Shown piece by piece: positions 16,892 through 24,279 of a DNA stretch of 36,719 nucleotides. Within the stretch, counting starts at the first letter, position 1; the number at the start of each line of letters is the position of its first letter. Source of the DNA: Myxococcales bacterium. Lineage in GTDB: Bacteria > Myxococcota_A > Bradymonadia > UBA7976 > UBA1532. Position numbers and translations under genes: made by a program. The notes beneath the pieces are model-generated. The model searched no databases. It was given only the letters and a program-made list of their open reading frames with translations, and had not been told where the DNA came from. The stretch is from the NCBI GenBank assembly GCA_002731825.1, contig PCCS01000057.1:1-36719 (forward strand). Direction: 5' to 3'.

Positions 16892-17926
16892 ATGTCTCTT
16901 CAAATCACGCGCCCACTCAATTTCATGCTGATTTTATGCGTCAGTTTATCCGGGTGTTCGACCACAAAACGGTCGATGATGGACACGGATGCGTCAGGCA
17001 CCGCGCCAAGCCAAGACCAGGACCTCATGTTTGCCGCGGATCAGGGGCTAGACATGCAGCTGGCGGACGATGAGGGCCTTGGCTCTGATGGCCGCCTTTT
17101 ACCCGATACAAGTCTAGAGACCGATTCCGGTCGTCAGCCAGAGGTTGATTTGGGCAAGAGCTACAAGCGTGGTATTGCTTTCGGTTTTGAGAGCGCACGA
17201 GATTTCGATGTGATTTCGCCCGGTGTCTCCTGGTGGTATAATTGGTCTCCTCGATACAATCAGATCGTCGCAAATCTCTACGTTGACTATCAAATGGACT
17301 GGGTCCCCATGACGTGGAATGGGAACAACCCCGATGAGATTAGGGCCTTTTTGCAAGTCCATCCCAACGTCAAGTATTTATTGACCTACAACGAGCCAAA
17401 TTTTAGTGACCAAGCCAATATGACACCCGCTTATGCAGCGTCCATTTGGCCTGTCTTTGAGGAGATCGCAGAGGAGTTTCAAGTCAAACTGGTAGGACCA
17501 GCGGTCAATTTCTGCGGTGGGTGCGTGATGGTTGATGGTGAGCCAATTGCCAATGACTATATCGTTTGGCTAGATCTATTTTTCGAAGAATTCCGAATCC
17601 AATTTGGGCGGGAACCAAAGATGGATTTTACAGCATTACACTGGTACGACTTTGGCCTCCAAGACCAGGTGGAGCGCATCGTATCTCGGTATCAGAAACC
17701 GGTGTGGGTCACGGAATTTGCTCTCTGGCGCGGCGAAGACTGGAATACCGATGAGTTTGAACGAAATTGGTTGTTAGAGGTGGTCGCATTTCTGGAACAA
17801 CACCCTATGGTCTATCGTTACTCTTGGTTTACAGGCCGGAGACCAGATTTTCCAAAAATCAATCTCTTTGGGGCTGATGGTGAATTGACTCCTCTGGGTC
17901 GCGCCTATGTTGAAGCACCTTATTGA
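16892..17926 (+). CDS. GH128-like glycoside hydrolase lipoprotein (probable beta-1,3-glucanase)
   Basis: Lipoprotein signal ending LCVSLSGC (Cys22), then about 65 Asp/Gly-rich linker residues with little structure. The catalytic domain (about 90-344) shows SWWYNW, a YNEPN motif with the predicted acid/base Glu168, FTALHWYDFG, and WVTEFALWRG with the predicted nucleophile Glu275. This order matches the glycosyl-hydrolase catalytic-core family assigned to GH128, whose known members hydrolyse beta-1,3-glucans of fungi and algae. Two cysteines in NFCGGC probably form a disulfide. It would act at the cell surface on polysaccharide. It is transcribed divergently from the M15-like gene across 237 bases, and no other carbohydrate gene is directly adjacent. 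Confidence 0.85.
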   Translation: MSLQITRPLNFMLILCVSLSGCSTTKRSMMDTDASGTAPSQDQDLMFAADQGLDMQLADDEGLGSDGRLLPDTSLETDSGRQPEVDLGKSYKRGIAFGFESARDFDVISPGVSWWYNWSPRYNQIVANLYVDYQMDWVPMTWNGNNPDEIRAFLQVHPNVKYLLTYNEPNFSDQANMTPAYAASIWPVFEEIAEEFQVKLVGPAVNFCGGCVMVDGEPIANDYIVWLDLFFEEFRIQFGREPKMDFTALHWYDFGLQDQVERIVSRYQKPVWVTEFALWRGEDWNTDEFERNWLLEVVAFLEQHPMVYRYSWFTGRRPDFPKINLFGADGELTPLGRAYVEAPY

Positions 17927-18250
17927 GTTTGATGTCCCGCTGATGGGCCCAAAGATACCGCGCTGGATAGACCGTCAATAAACCGACCGGTCTATGAATG
18001 TCCAAAACAGGTACGTACTCCGAATACAGATCGCCGTCTATCCGATAATTGGTCTACGAGCTGCCCCTTATGGACATTGGCCCTAAGGTCCATACGGAAA
18101 TGGCCGCGTCATACATGGACCATGATCCGGTGCAGACTGGCAGATGAGCCGATAAGATATACGTGTGGCTTGGACAAGCATTCGGCTTGTTAGAGGCGTG
18201 CAGTTTCAAGTGAGCATGCCCGACCATTTGGGTCGGGCAGTGCTGACCTG
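17927..18250. other. Convergent intergenic region with several hairpins
   Basis: A 324-base gap between the tail-to-tail glucanase and rpsD genes, without a coding sequence. It has three inverted repeats: ATAGACCG/CGGTCTAT (17967-17995, 13-base loop), TATGGAC/GTCCATA (18069-18094, 12-base loop) and ACAAGC/GCTTGT (18174-18190, 5-base loop). A fourth, stronger hairpin is listed separately. None has a clear U-tract. Confidence 0.5.
18218..18238 (-). terminator. Hairpin after rpsD, possible terminator
   Basis: GCCCGACC and GGTCGGGC form a perfect 8-bp stem with a 5-base loop, starting 12 bases after the rpsD stop. A U-run does not follow on the minus strand, so it may act as a 3' stability hairpin or a terminator needing another factor. 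Confidence 0.55.
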
Positions 18251-18865
18251 CTACAGGCGACTGGCGTAGTACTCGATAACCTGCTGGATATCGATAGGAA
18301 ACGGTACCGTGTCCGCGTCTGCGTCCGAGACAACCTTGACGGTTTTCTCAGCGAGGTCAAACGACAGCCAAGTCGGAATCTCCAGCGACGGACGCTCAAG
18401 AGCTTCGACAACGATCTGCAGTTTGTGGCTCTTCTCTCGCAACTGAATGACATCGCCCGCTCCGACCAGAGCTGATGGAATATCAGTCTTACGGCCGTTG
18501 AGTAGGAAATGACCATGATTCACAAGCTGGCGAGCAGCTGGAATCGTTGGAGCGAAGCCCGCCCGAAAGACCACGTTGTCTAAACGAGATTCAAGCAGTT
18601 CTAAGAGTCGAGTACCGGTATTGACCTTTGAACGACGCGCTTTCTTTACGTTGATCCGCATTTGGCGCTCGGTCAGTCCGTAGTTCATCTTCAGTTTCTG
18701 CTTCTCTTTGAGCTGAATACCGAAAACCGATGGTCGACCACGCTTGTTGCCACCATGATCACCTGGTGGATATGGTCTACGGTCGATGGTCTTTCTCGAC
18801 AAACCTGGCAAATCTATACCCAAAGCTCTCATCACGCGGACTCTGGGGCCTGTGTATCTAGACAT
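18251..18865 (-). CDS. rpsD: 30S ribosomal protein S4, cysteine-free form
   Basis: Primary 16S rRNA-binding protein that nucleates assembly of the 30S body. At 204 residues it has standard length. Visible features are the N-terminal MSRYTGPRVRVMRALG, the segment QLKEKQKLKMNYGLTERQ, and the S4 RNA-binding domain with LESRLDNVVFRAGFAPTIPAARQLVNHGHFLLNG. There is no Cys, so the zinc ligands found at the N-terminus of some S4 proteins are absent. AAAGGG lies about ten bases upstream. The gene stands alone, not in the usual rpsM-rpsK-rpsD-rpoA-rplQ cluster, and has its own good promoter. A second S4 elsewhere in the genome is possible but cannot be judged here. Confidence 0.97.
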   Translation of the reverse strand: MSRYTGPRVRVMRALGIDLPGLSRKTIDRRPYPPGDHGGNKRGRPSVFGIQLKEKQKLKMNYGLTERQMRINVKKARRSKVNTGTRLLELLESRLDNVVFRAGFAPTIPAARQLVNHGHFLLNGRKTDIPSALVGAGDVIQLREKSHKLQIVVEALERPSLEIPTWLSFDLAEKTVKVVSDADADTVPFPIDIQQVIEYYASRL

Positions 18866-19464
18866 GTGCTAGACCCTTTCTTCATTGCCTGTCTCGGTCA
18901 AGCTTGCTGCTCAACCACGGCGGCAATGTTCATTTATCTTCGAGCGGCCAGAGATCCAAGCAACCTAGGTCCCGTGCGGCTCACCGTCTTCTTCTAAAAC
19001 CTTAACGCCTGTATCGACAGGAGCTGAGGCTGTTTTGCGACGCACTTTATAGTACGCCGCGACCCAAATGCCAAATTACAAGTCCTGGTGTGGACAGCGC
19101 CATCACAGCCGTCGGTCAAAGCGACTAAGCTTTGCTCTCTGCCTGAGTGACGTGAATTCACCCGCACCGTGCCCGATCGGCCATGCGAAACACATAGACA
19201 AGGACAACAGCTCGAACTGACTTTGGTCGCACGCTTTTACATGATGTCGCCTAAAGGATCAATATCATTCTGGCTGATTTCGCTGATTACTTGACGCTCT
19301 GATGCGCCGATCCAGGCTAAGTCGGTCAACGCGATCGCTCAGAGGCTAACTTTGCTTGCTTTTAAAAGACCCGGATCAGGGCGGTTTGAGTGTTGAAACG
19401 GAGGGCACAAAACCACGTCATATGGTCGCACGGTGCTCGTGACGGTTCTTACAGCGCCCCTGAC
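18866..19464. other. Upstream region and leader of rpsD
   Basis: 599 bases between the sulfatase stop and the rpsD start, both minus, without a credible coding sequence or tRNA. The part nearest rpsD would be a roughly 170-base leader from the predicted promoter. It contains a CCTGT/ACAGG hairpin. S4 represses its own mRNA in several bacteria, so this leader is a place to look for an S4-binding structure. I see nothing definite in 19075-19464. Confidence 0.5.
19046..19074 (-). promoter_or_regulatory. Sigma-70-type promoter for rpsD
   Basis: On the minus strand TTGGCA (19069-19074) and TATAAA (19046-19051) are separated by exactly 17 bases. Each hexamer matches consensus at five of six positions. 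This is one of the two best promoters in the window and fits a highly expressed ribosomal gene. Confidence 0.7.
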
Positions 19465-21123
19465 TCATTGCTGCAGTGCGTCCAATTGCTCGGTCAAGCG
19501 GTTATATGCAGCCTGTTGAGCTTCATTGAATGGCTGTGGGAGCGGGTCATTGGCTTCTGTTGGGTCTGCTGTCAAATCGAATAATGCGTCTCCGTCTTCA
19601 AACCATCGAATCAATTTGTACCGCTGGTCTCGTATTGTCCGACCTTCATGAATGGATTGGGCTGAATACAGCAATTCAGATAGTATAAATTCGCGAATCG
19701 GCACGGTGTTTGGGTCGCGAAGATAGGGCCGTAGGCTGCGCCCATCAATCGCCTCACCGAATGGTGTATTGGCAGGTGGGACGGCGCCGGCTAATTCCAG
19801 AATTGTTGGATATAGGTCGCTGATGTCTACGATCGCATCCACAGTGCGACCAGGCTCATTGACTTGAGGTCCAGCGATGACCAATGGCACATGTATGCCG
19901 CCCTGGTAGAGGGTGTTTTTTGACTGTTCAGAGCGATAGGTTTCTATGACCTGGCCAGGTGTGCCGTTATCCCCAACGAAGATGACATGGGTGCGTTCTA
20001 GATTTGGATCGTTGACGGTCTGCAGAAACCGACCAATTTCGGCGTCCAGCGCTTCAATCGATGCGATAAAACACACCCGCTCTGAGCCCCGTGGGCATGT
20101 TTCAGCCTCCGGCAAGTCCTGTTGGTGCAATTGGGCCGGCGGCGTATGAAAGGGGGCGTGTGGTGCGTTAAAGCCCATCCACAAAAACCAGTGCCCATCA
20201 CCCGCGTCAAGCCACTCAATGGCGTCGTCGATGGTATCCGTAGTGACGTAACGCTCGACATCTTCTTCTACCCCATTGACCACTTTCGTATACCGATAAT
20301 AATCCGGGACACCTCCGCGCAATAAGCCCTCGAAATGCTGATAGCCCATTTCATTTGGATTATCCGCGCTCCCATTTTGTCGATCGGCCAAGTGCCATTT
20401 GCCGATATTGGCATGGCGGTACGCGACTGGGGCCAGTGCGTCGAGAGCCTTGGGAATCGTGAATTCTTCAAGGCGGATGCCCGGTGACTCAGCACCTTGA
20501 ACCGGCGCGACGACCCCCGTTCTAAACGGATAACGTCCGGTGAGTATGGTGGCTCGCGTTGGCGAACAGATTGGATTAGACCATGCATTTGTGAAGCGGA
20601 TACCGTTGGCGCAAATGGAATCGAGATGGGGTGTGTTTGCAGTCGCGGTCGGCCAACCATAACACGGGGACGCATCGAGCCCGAGGTCATCGGCGATTAA
20701 CAAGAGAATGTTGGTTGGTCCAGAGTCATCTGCCGCCTGACCACCGGCACCACCGGCACCACCGGCACCACCGGCACCACCGGCACCACCGACACCGCCC
20801 GCACCCCCGGCACCGCCCGCTCCACCGGCACCACCGGCACCACCGGCACCGCCCGCTCCACCGGCACCACCAGAACCACCGGCACCACCAGAACCGCCGA
20901 CGCCGCCAGAACCGCCGACGCCGCCAGCGCCGCCAGCGGCCATATCAGCAGTCTGTTCGACCCGCATGTCCTCGACGTCCTCTCGGCTCTCTTGTCCACC
21001 GTCTAGTTGGGTCGCTTGCCCGTCGGCACTGACACCGACGTCACTCGCCGGAGATGAGTTTGAACTGCTGTCGCATCCATATGGCATCAGCACTGTCAGA
21101 ATTAAGGCGGTGATTCGAGTCAT
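19465..21123 (-). CDS. Type I sulfatase lipoprotein with long Gly-Gly-Ala linker
   Basis: Hydrolyses sulfate esters. The signal MTRITALILTVLMPYGC suggests lipidation at Cys17. After an Asp/Glu-rich stretch comes an almost pure Gly-Gly-x repeat (about residues 63-128). The sulfatase domain starts at NILLLIADDLG with metal-binding Asp145/Asp146. The signature CSPTR (Cys186) in NPICSPTRATILTGRYP is the site converted to formylglycine. HANIGKWHL, GFNAPHAPFH and VGDNGTPG are further active-site blocks. GGAGG lies six bases before the start. Activation needs a formylglycine-generating enzyme or anaerobic maturase, and none is adjacent. Likely substrates are sulfated polysaccharides of algae or animals; the exact substrate cannot be read. 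With the glucanase it suggests surface digestion of polysaccharide. Confidence 0.92.
   Translation of the reverse strand: MTRITALILTVLMPYGCDSSSNSSPASDVGVSADGQATQLDGGQESREDVEDMRVEQTADMAAGGAGGVGGSGGVGGSGGAGGSGGAGGAGGAGGAGGAGGAGGAGGAGGVGGAGGAGGAGGAGGAGGQAADDSGPTNILLLIADDLGLDASPCYGWPTATANTPHLDSICANGIRFTNAWSNPICSPTRATILTGRYPFRTGVVAPVQGAESPGIRLEEFTIPKALDALAPVAYRHANIGKWHLADRQNGSADNPNEMGYQHFEGLLRGGVPDYYRYTKVVNGVEEDVERYVTTDTIDDAIEWLDAGDGHWFLWMGFNAPHAPFHTPPAQLHQQDLPEAETCPRGSERVCFIASIEALDAEIGRFLQTVNDPNLERTHVIFVGDNGTPGQVIETYRSEQSKNTLYQGGIHVPLVIAGPQVNEPGRTVDAIVDISDLYPTILELAGAVPPANTPFGEAIDGRSLRPYLRDPNTVPIREFILSELLYSAQSIHEGRTIRDQRYKLIRWFEDGDALFDLTADPTEANDPLPQPFNEAQQAAYNRLTEQLDALQQ
20735..20937 (-). repeat. 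Gly-Gly-Ala/Val/Ser coding microrepeat in sulfatase gene
   Basis: A run of 9-base units (GGTGCCGGT type on the coding strand) encodes about 65 residues of Gly-Gly-Ala with occasional Val and Ser. It links the lipid anchor to the catalytic domain. Such runs expand and contract by slippage, so length may differ between strains. Confidence 0.85.
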
Positions 21124-21435
21124 TTTAGCCTCCGCGGGTCTGATTCAATTCGGGGCTGACTCCAGGGTGAGACAGCTCAATTAGTCTGGATGTACAGCCG
21201 GTACATAGCCTGAGAAACAGAGACCATTAATCCCTTTGCTCTCGGTTTCCTACTGTACTATTTTTCGGCCCACCAATGCGTCACCAACCTCGCATTGCGA
21301 GATGATACACACGGTAGTGGCATGCGTTGATTCCGTCTCATATCTGAATGTGGGAATGGGGTATGAACGCGCTCGATGCGCATGTGCGAGCCGGTTTCAG
21401 CCGACTCGATGCTGAGCGCGTTCAAGGGTCGTTTT
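21124..21435. other. Gap between peroxiredoxin and sulfatase genes
   Basis: 312 bases with both flanking genes on the minus strand. No coding sequence is supported. The left part should hold the sulfatase promoter, but I see no strong match. The right part holds the long inverted repeat described separately. Confidence 0.5.
21365..21423 (-). terminator. 59-base extended inverted repeat after peroxiredoxin gene
   Basis: GAACGCGCTC (21365-21374) and GAGCGCGTTC (21414-21423) pair perfectly. Inside, GCAT/ATGC, CGAG/CTCG and CGG/CCG pair in register, giving a long interrupted stem with a TTTCAG apical loop. It starts 12 bases after the peroxiredoxin stop. No U-tract follows. It could be a 3' stem stabilising the mRNA, a terminator, or a copy of a REP-like repeat. 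Confidence 0.55.
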
Positions 21436-22059
21436 CTAGAGTTTGTCTGCGTTGTCGGCGAGGTATGAGGCCACACCGTCGGGTGTGTTGGTCATTCCTT
21501 TGTCACCGCTCTGCCATCCAGCCGGACAGACTTGGCCATTCTCTTCAAAGAATTGGAGCGCCTCGACGAGACGAACGACGTCGTCCATGTTGCGGCCAAG
21601 GGGCTCATCGTTGACGACTTGATGTCGCACGATGCCATTTCGGTCGATGACGAATGTCGCTCGCATCGATACACCCAATGGATAGTACGAATCTTCGGAG
21701 TCAGCCAAGCAGCCATAGGCCGTCGAGATATCTCGGGTCATATCTGCAGCCAATGCGAAGGGGACCGGGCCGATTCCACCTTCATTAACGGATGTATTTC
21801 GCCACGCGTTGTGGGTCCAATGAGAGTCAATACTCACGCCAACGACCTCGCAACCCAGTTCCCGTAATTTCTCTGTTCGGTGGCCCATGGCGATGATTTC
21901 CGACGGGCACACAAAGGTGAAGTCCATTGGGTAGAAGAAGACAACAGCATATCGTCCGTTGCGGGCTTCTTCGAAGTTGAAATTATCGACGATCTCGCCA
22001 TCGGCTTTGACAGCTTGTGTGGTGAAGTCGGGTGCCTTTCGGCCGACCAAAATACTCAT
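21436..22059 (-). CDS. Typical 2-Cys peroxiredoxin (AhpC/Prx1 type)
   Basis: Thiol peroxidase that reduces H2O2, organic peroxides and peroxynitrite in the cytosol. At 207 residues it contains the peroxidatic Cys51 in PMDFTFVCPSEI, and the resolving Cys near residue 178 in GQVCPAGW, so it is the typical dimeric 2-Cys form. GGAGG stands upstream of ATG 22059. No dedicated reductase (AhpF or AhpD) is adjacent, so thioredoxin is the likely electron donor. A possible promoter lies at 22135-22163. It is close to, but not in an operon with, the heme locus. Peroxide defence fits functionally with heme and iron import, but that link is only inference. Confidence 0.95.
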   Translation of the reverse strand: MSILVGRKAPDFTTQAVKADGEIVDNFNFEEARNGRYAVVFFYPMDFTFVCPSEIIAMGHRTEKLRELGCEVVGVSIDSHWTHNAWRNTSVNEGGIGPVPFALAADMTRDISTAYGCLADSEDSYYPLGVSMRATFVIDRNGIVRHQVVNDEPLGRNMDDVVRLVEALQFFEENGQVCPAGWQSGDKGMTNTPDGVASYLADNADKL

Positions 22060-22452
22060 GGGAATACCTCCGGTGTTTTAGTTTTGAGAGCGGTCAATAA
22101 ACCGCGCTGTGCTTTCCCCTATTTCTGCACGGGGACCATATTGAGAACCGGTTCCGTTGGCAATAGTTACCCTCATAAATTCGCATCCACCGGGGTTAGA
22201 CGTCATCCTGACAAAGGCTCCAACGAAACATGACCGAGAGCCTACGGCGATTTGCTGTCTTACAGCAGCGTCCCTCAAACCGCTTGTGGGTCGGCGAGAT
22301 GACGCGGATTGGCAAGCTGGCGTGATGTGGGTCGCAACTGACGTGATCTGTAAAACTACTGATATTAAATACCCGTTTTGGAATGGAATATTTAACCCTT
22401 TCACAGTAGATCAACACACAGTTATCTCATCCATCGGAGGCGAAGTTTTCTT
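22060..22452. other. Divergent intergenic region, peroxiredoxin and small lipoprotein
   Basis: 393 bases without a supported gene. A small hairpin GCGGT/ACCGC (22090-22105, 6-base loop) falls in the predicted peroxiredoxin leader. The part near the lipoprotein is AT-rich, but no promoter could be fixed there. Confidence 0.4.
22135..22163 (-). promoter_or_regulatory. Candidate promoter for peroxiredoxin
   Basis: On the minus strand TTGCCA (22158-22163) and TATGGT (22135-22140) are 17 bases apart, about 75 bases upstream of the start codon. No OxyR-type site was recognised. Confidence 0.5.
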
Positions 22453-23055
22453 ATGAAAAACCTAAATTCATCCATTTTTGTTGTGCTTACATCATGTCTC
22501 TTCTGTGCCTGTTCAACGACCGATAAGTCGTTGCCGTCATCGACAAAGGCCAAGGTCGAGACGGCCAAAGCCGAGACGGTGAAAAAGACAGTCGAGTCGC
22601 CTCAGCCTGACTCAAGCCAGGCGACGTCAGGTAAAGCTGATCTTCAAGCCTATGGGACCCTCGCGAAGTCACTCCTAGATTCGATTCAGTCGGGTAAAGA
22701 CGCAAAGACCGTGGGCGCTATGGCCGAGAAATTGGTCGCGCTTGGTGAGCGGATTGCCTCAGCCTTTTCAAAAAAACATTCTGACTGTGGCGCGTACTTA
22801 GGCGCGCTCCTCGCTGCATCAAAGCAGCTGACATCATTATCGCTCGACGCAATTGAGCGCGACTATCATTCCGATGGAAAACTACCTAAGAGTCCCGATG
22901 ATAAATGCTATCACGCCAAGGACTTAATCGTTCACCCTGCCACGGTTGTTATTTTAAGCAACCAGGGGTTGGCTAAAAAAGAGCAGCGGGACAAGGCGAC
23001 CGGCGAAATCGCTGAGGTCCTTGCTCACTTAAGCGACGTCGAAAAAAACCTCTGA
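22453..23055 (+). CDS. Small lipoprotein of unknown function
   Basis: A 200-residue product with signal MKNLNSSIFVVLTSCLFCAC, the lipobox Cys being residue 20. A Lys/Glu/Ala-rich stretch (about 30-60) with repeated KAE/VET follows, then a mainly helical domain with two cysteines, one in HSDCGAYLGALLAASK and the other in DDKCYHAKDL, likely forming a disulfide. I recognise no family. It probably lies in the periplasm, attached to a membrane. It stands alone: the peroxiredoxin is divergent upstream and hugZ is convergent 46 bases downstream, so context gives no role. The reading frame is well supported by a lipoprotein signal, a clean stop and codon pattern. Confidence 0.75.
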   Translation: MKNLNSSIFVVLTSCLFCACSTTDKSLPSSTKAKVETAKAETVKKTVESPQPDSSQATSGKADLQAYGTLAKSLLDSIQSGKDAKTVGAMAEKLVALGERIASAFSKKHSDCGAYLGALLAASKQLTSLSLDAIERDYHSDGKLPKSPDDKCYHAKDLIVHPATVVILSNQGLAKKEQRDKATGEIAEVLAHLSDVEKNL

Positions 23056-23101
23056 GTTTTGTTTTCTACCTAAACGCAGCCAAGACGCGTGCGTCGACGA
23101 C

Positions 23102-23971
23102 TTAAGTGGCCGTTGCTTGTCGGGCACGAACGGTGACATCGATCATGGCTTGTCTGAGCGTGTCTTGAGTGATTTCGTATCCGAATGAGGTATAGATGAG
23201 GCCAGGCTCATCGGCTATTTCACAAAAGAATCCGCGGCTATCTAGGGCTGACATCTTAATGTCTTTTGGCTCAAACCCATGGAGATTACGGCAGATGAGC
23301 TCCAGAGCGTCGATGTGATCGTCGTTCATATGCTCGATTGCTCCGCCTGCAACTTGAGCCAATTCGTTTGTTTTCTCACGGCCCAATAGTTCGTCTCCAT
23401 CGAACCAACAGATGCGGCCAAAGCCGGCAATATAGCGGACTTTCTTAATGTCTCGGAGTCTCCAGAAATTGAAGTCGTGGGTTTGGAAGTAGCTGTCGCT
23501 CTTGGGTACGCGCTCTCGATAGCGGGCCTTTAATTCGACAAACTCCGCCTCGGAAATGGCGCTTTGGTATGGCTTTAGGTCGCCAGCCGACTGCGTTTCG
23601 TCGACGACAAGCATTTCCATATGACCGAGTAAAGTCGCTCGCCACTGTGCCTGCGGATCACCCTCTGTCAGACCCTGTCGTATAAACAAATTACAACGCG
23701 TATCCTTTTTCAGATTTTGAGTGTGTGCGGCAATATGAGCGATGAGCACATAGGGGGCGCCGTCTGAGTCGATGGCGAAGGGGACCACTGAATTGACGGG
23801 AAATCCCAAAAGGTCTGGTTTTGCGGCCAAGGTCCCTAAGGTTGCCACATGAACGTCTTGCAGCCATTGCTTTACGTTGATGGCTGGTTCATTTCGTTTG
23901 GCGTTTTTAGACGCGGAGTCGATTTCTTGCTTTTGCGCTGTCGTCAAATCTTGGTCACTCATCGCATTCAC
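23102..23971 (-). CDS. hugZ: HugZ/HutZ-type heme-degrading protein
   Basis: Split-barrel protein of the pyridoxamine phosphate oxidase-like fold that in the HugZ family binds and breaks down heme to release iron in the cytosol. At 289 residues it has a barrel region (about 30-190) with FPVNSVVPFAID, DTRCNLFIRQG and RATLLGHMEML. The C-terminal DUF2470-like domain carries the conserved GAIEHMNDDHIDALELI. It is divergent from the heme-uptake run, sharing the 308-base gap with a Fur box, so both directions are probably iron-regulated. The role is to liberate iron from heme delivered by HmuTUV. A general flavin reductase-like role is the alternative, but the context is decisive. ATG 23962 (four codons in) is a possible start. 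Confidence 0.85.
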   Translation of the reverse strand: MNAMSDQDLTTAQKQEIDSASKNAKRNEPAINVKQWLQDVHVATLGTLAAKPDLLGFPVNSVVPFAIDSDGAPYVLIAHIAAHTQNLKKDTRCNLFIRQGLTEGDPQAQWRATLLGHMEMLVVDETQSAGDLKPYQSAISEAEFVELKARYRERVPKSDSYFQTHDFNFWRLRDIKKVRYIAGFGRICWFDGDELLGREKTNELAQVAGGAIEHMNDDHIDALELICRNLHGFEPKDIKMSALDSRGFFCEIADEPGLIYTSFGYEITQDTLRQAMIDVTVRARQATAT

Positions 23972-24279
23972 ATTGCTTTCTCGGAGGCGCCCAGACGTCT
24001 TTGAGCGCGGGTCTCAAGTCGGTCTAGGATCGTACTAAATTATCATATCCACAGGTCAACTCTTAGCGCCAAACCTGATGGTTTTTCAAGACGCGAATTC
24101 ACCCGCTGCATAGGCCGTATAGGCTGCGGAAATCAGCTGTTCACAACGCTATGCAACATGGCAAATGGGTGCAACTAAATAATTAAATTGAAAATCATTC
24201 TCAAAATCATTACACATGGACCGAAAGCGCGATAGTTAAAGCCATTTATTGCGCAGTGTATCTTTTAGGAATTTTTAAC
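23972..24279. promoter_or_regulatory. Divergent regulatory region of the heme locus
   Basis: 308 bases between hugZ (minus) and the Cys-repeat lipoprotein operon (plus). AT-rich near the operon with a Fur box at 24189-24203. An AAACC/GGTTT hairpin followed by T residues lies at 24071-24086. No coding sequence. Confidence 0.6.
24189..24203. promoter_or_regulatory. Fur box upstream of heme-uptake operon
   Basis: TGAAAATCATTCTCA matches the 7-1-7 Fur consensus TGATAATnATTATCA at 12 of the 14 defined positions. A second overlapping AAAATCATT follows directly. It sits 77 bases before ATG 24280 and overlaps a TTGAAA hexamer that could be a -35 element, so iron-loaded Fur should block transcription. 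It could serve hugZ as well. Confidence 0.8.

Noticed and set aside
20735..20937. Regular short repeat that might look like a CRISPR array
   Set aside because: Units are 9 bases without unique spacers and lie inside a continuous coding frame.
20631..21032. Plus-strand ORF with long His-Arg runs, and nearby antisense ORFs
   Set aside because: An artefact of the Gly-Gly-Ala coding repeat of the sulfatase read on the other strand.
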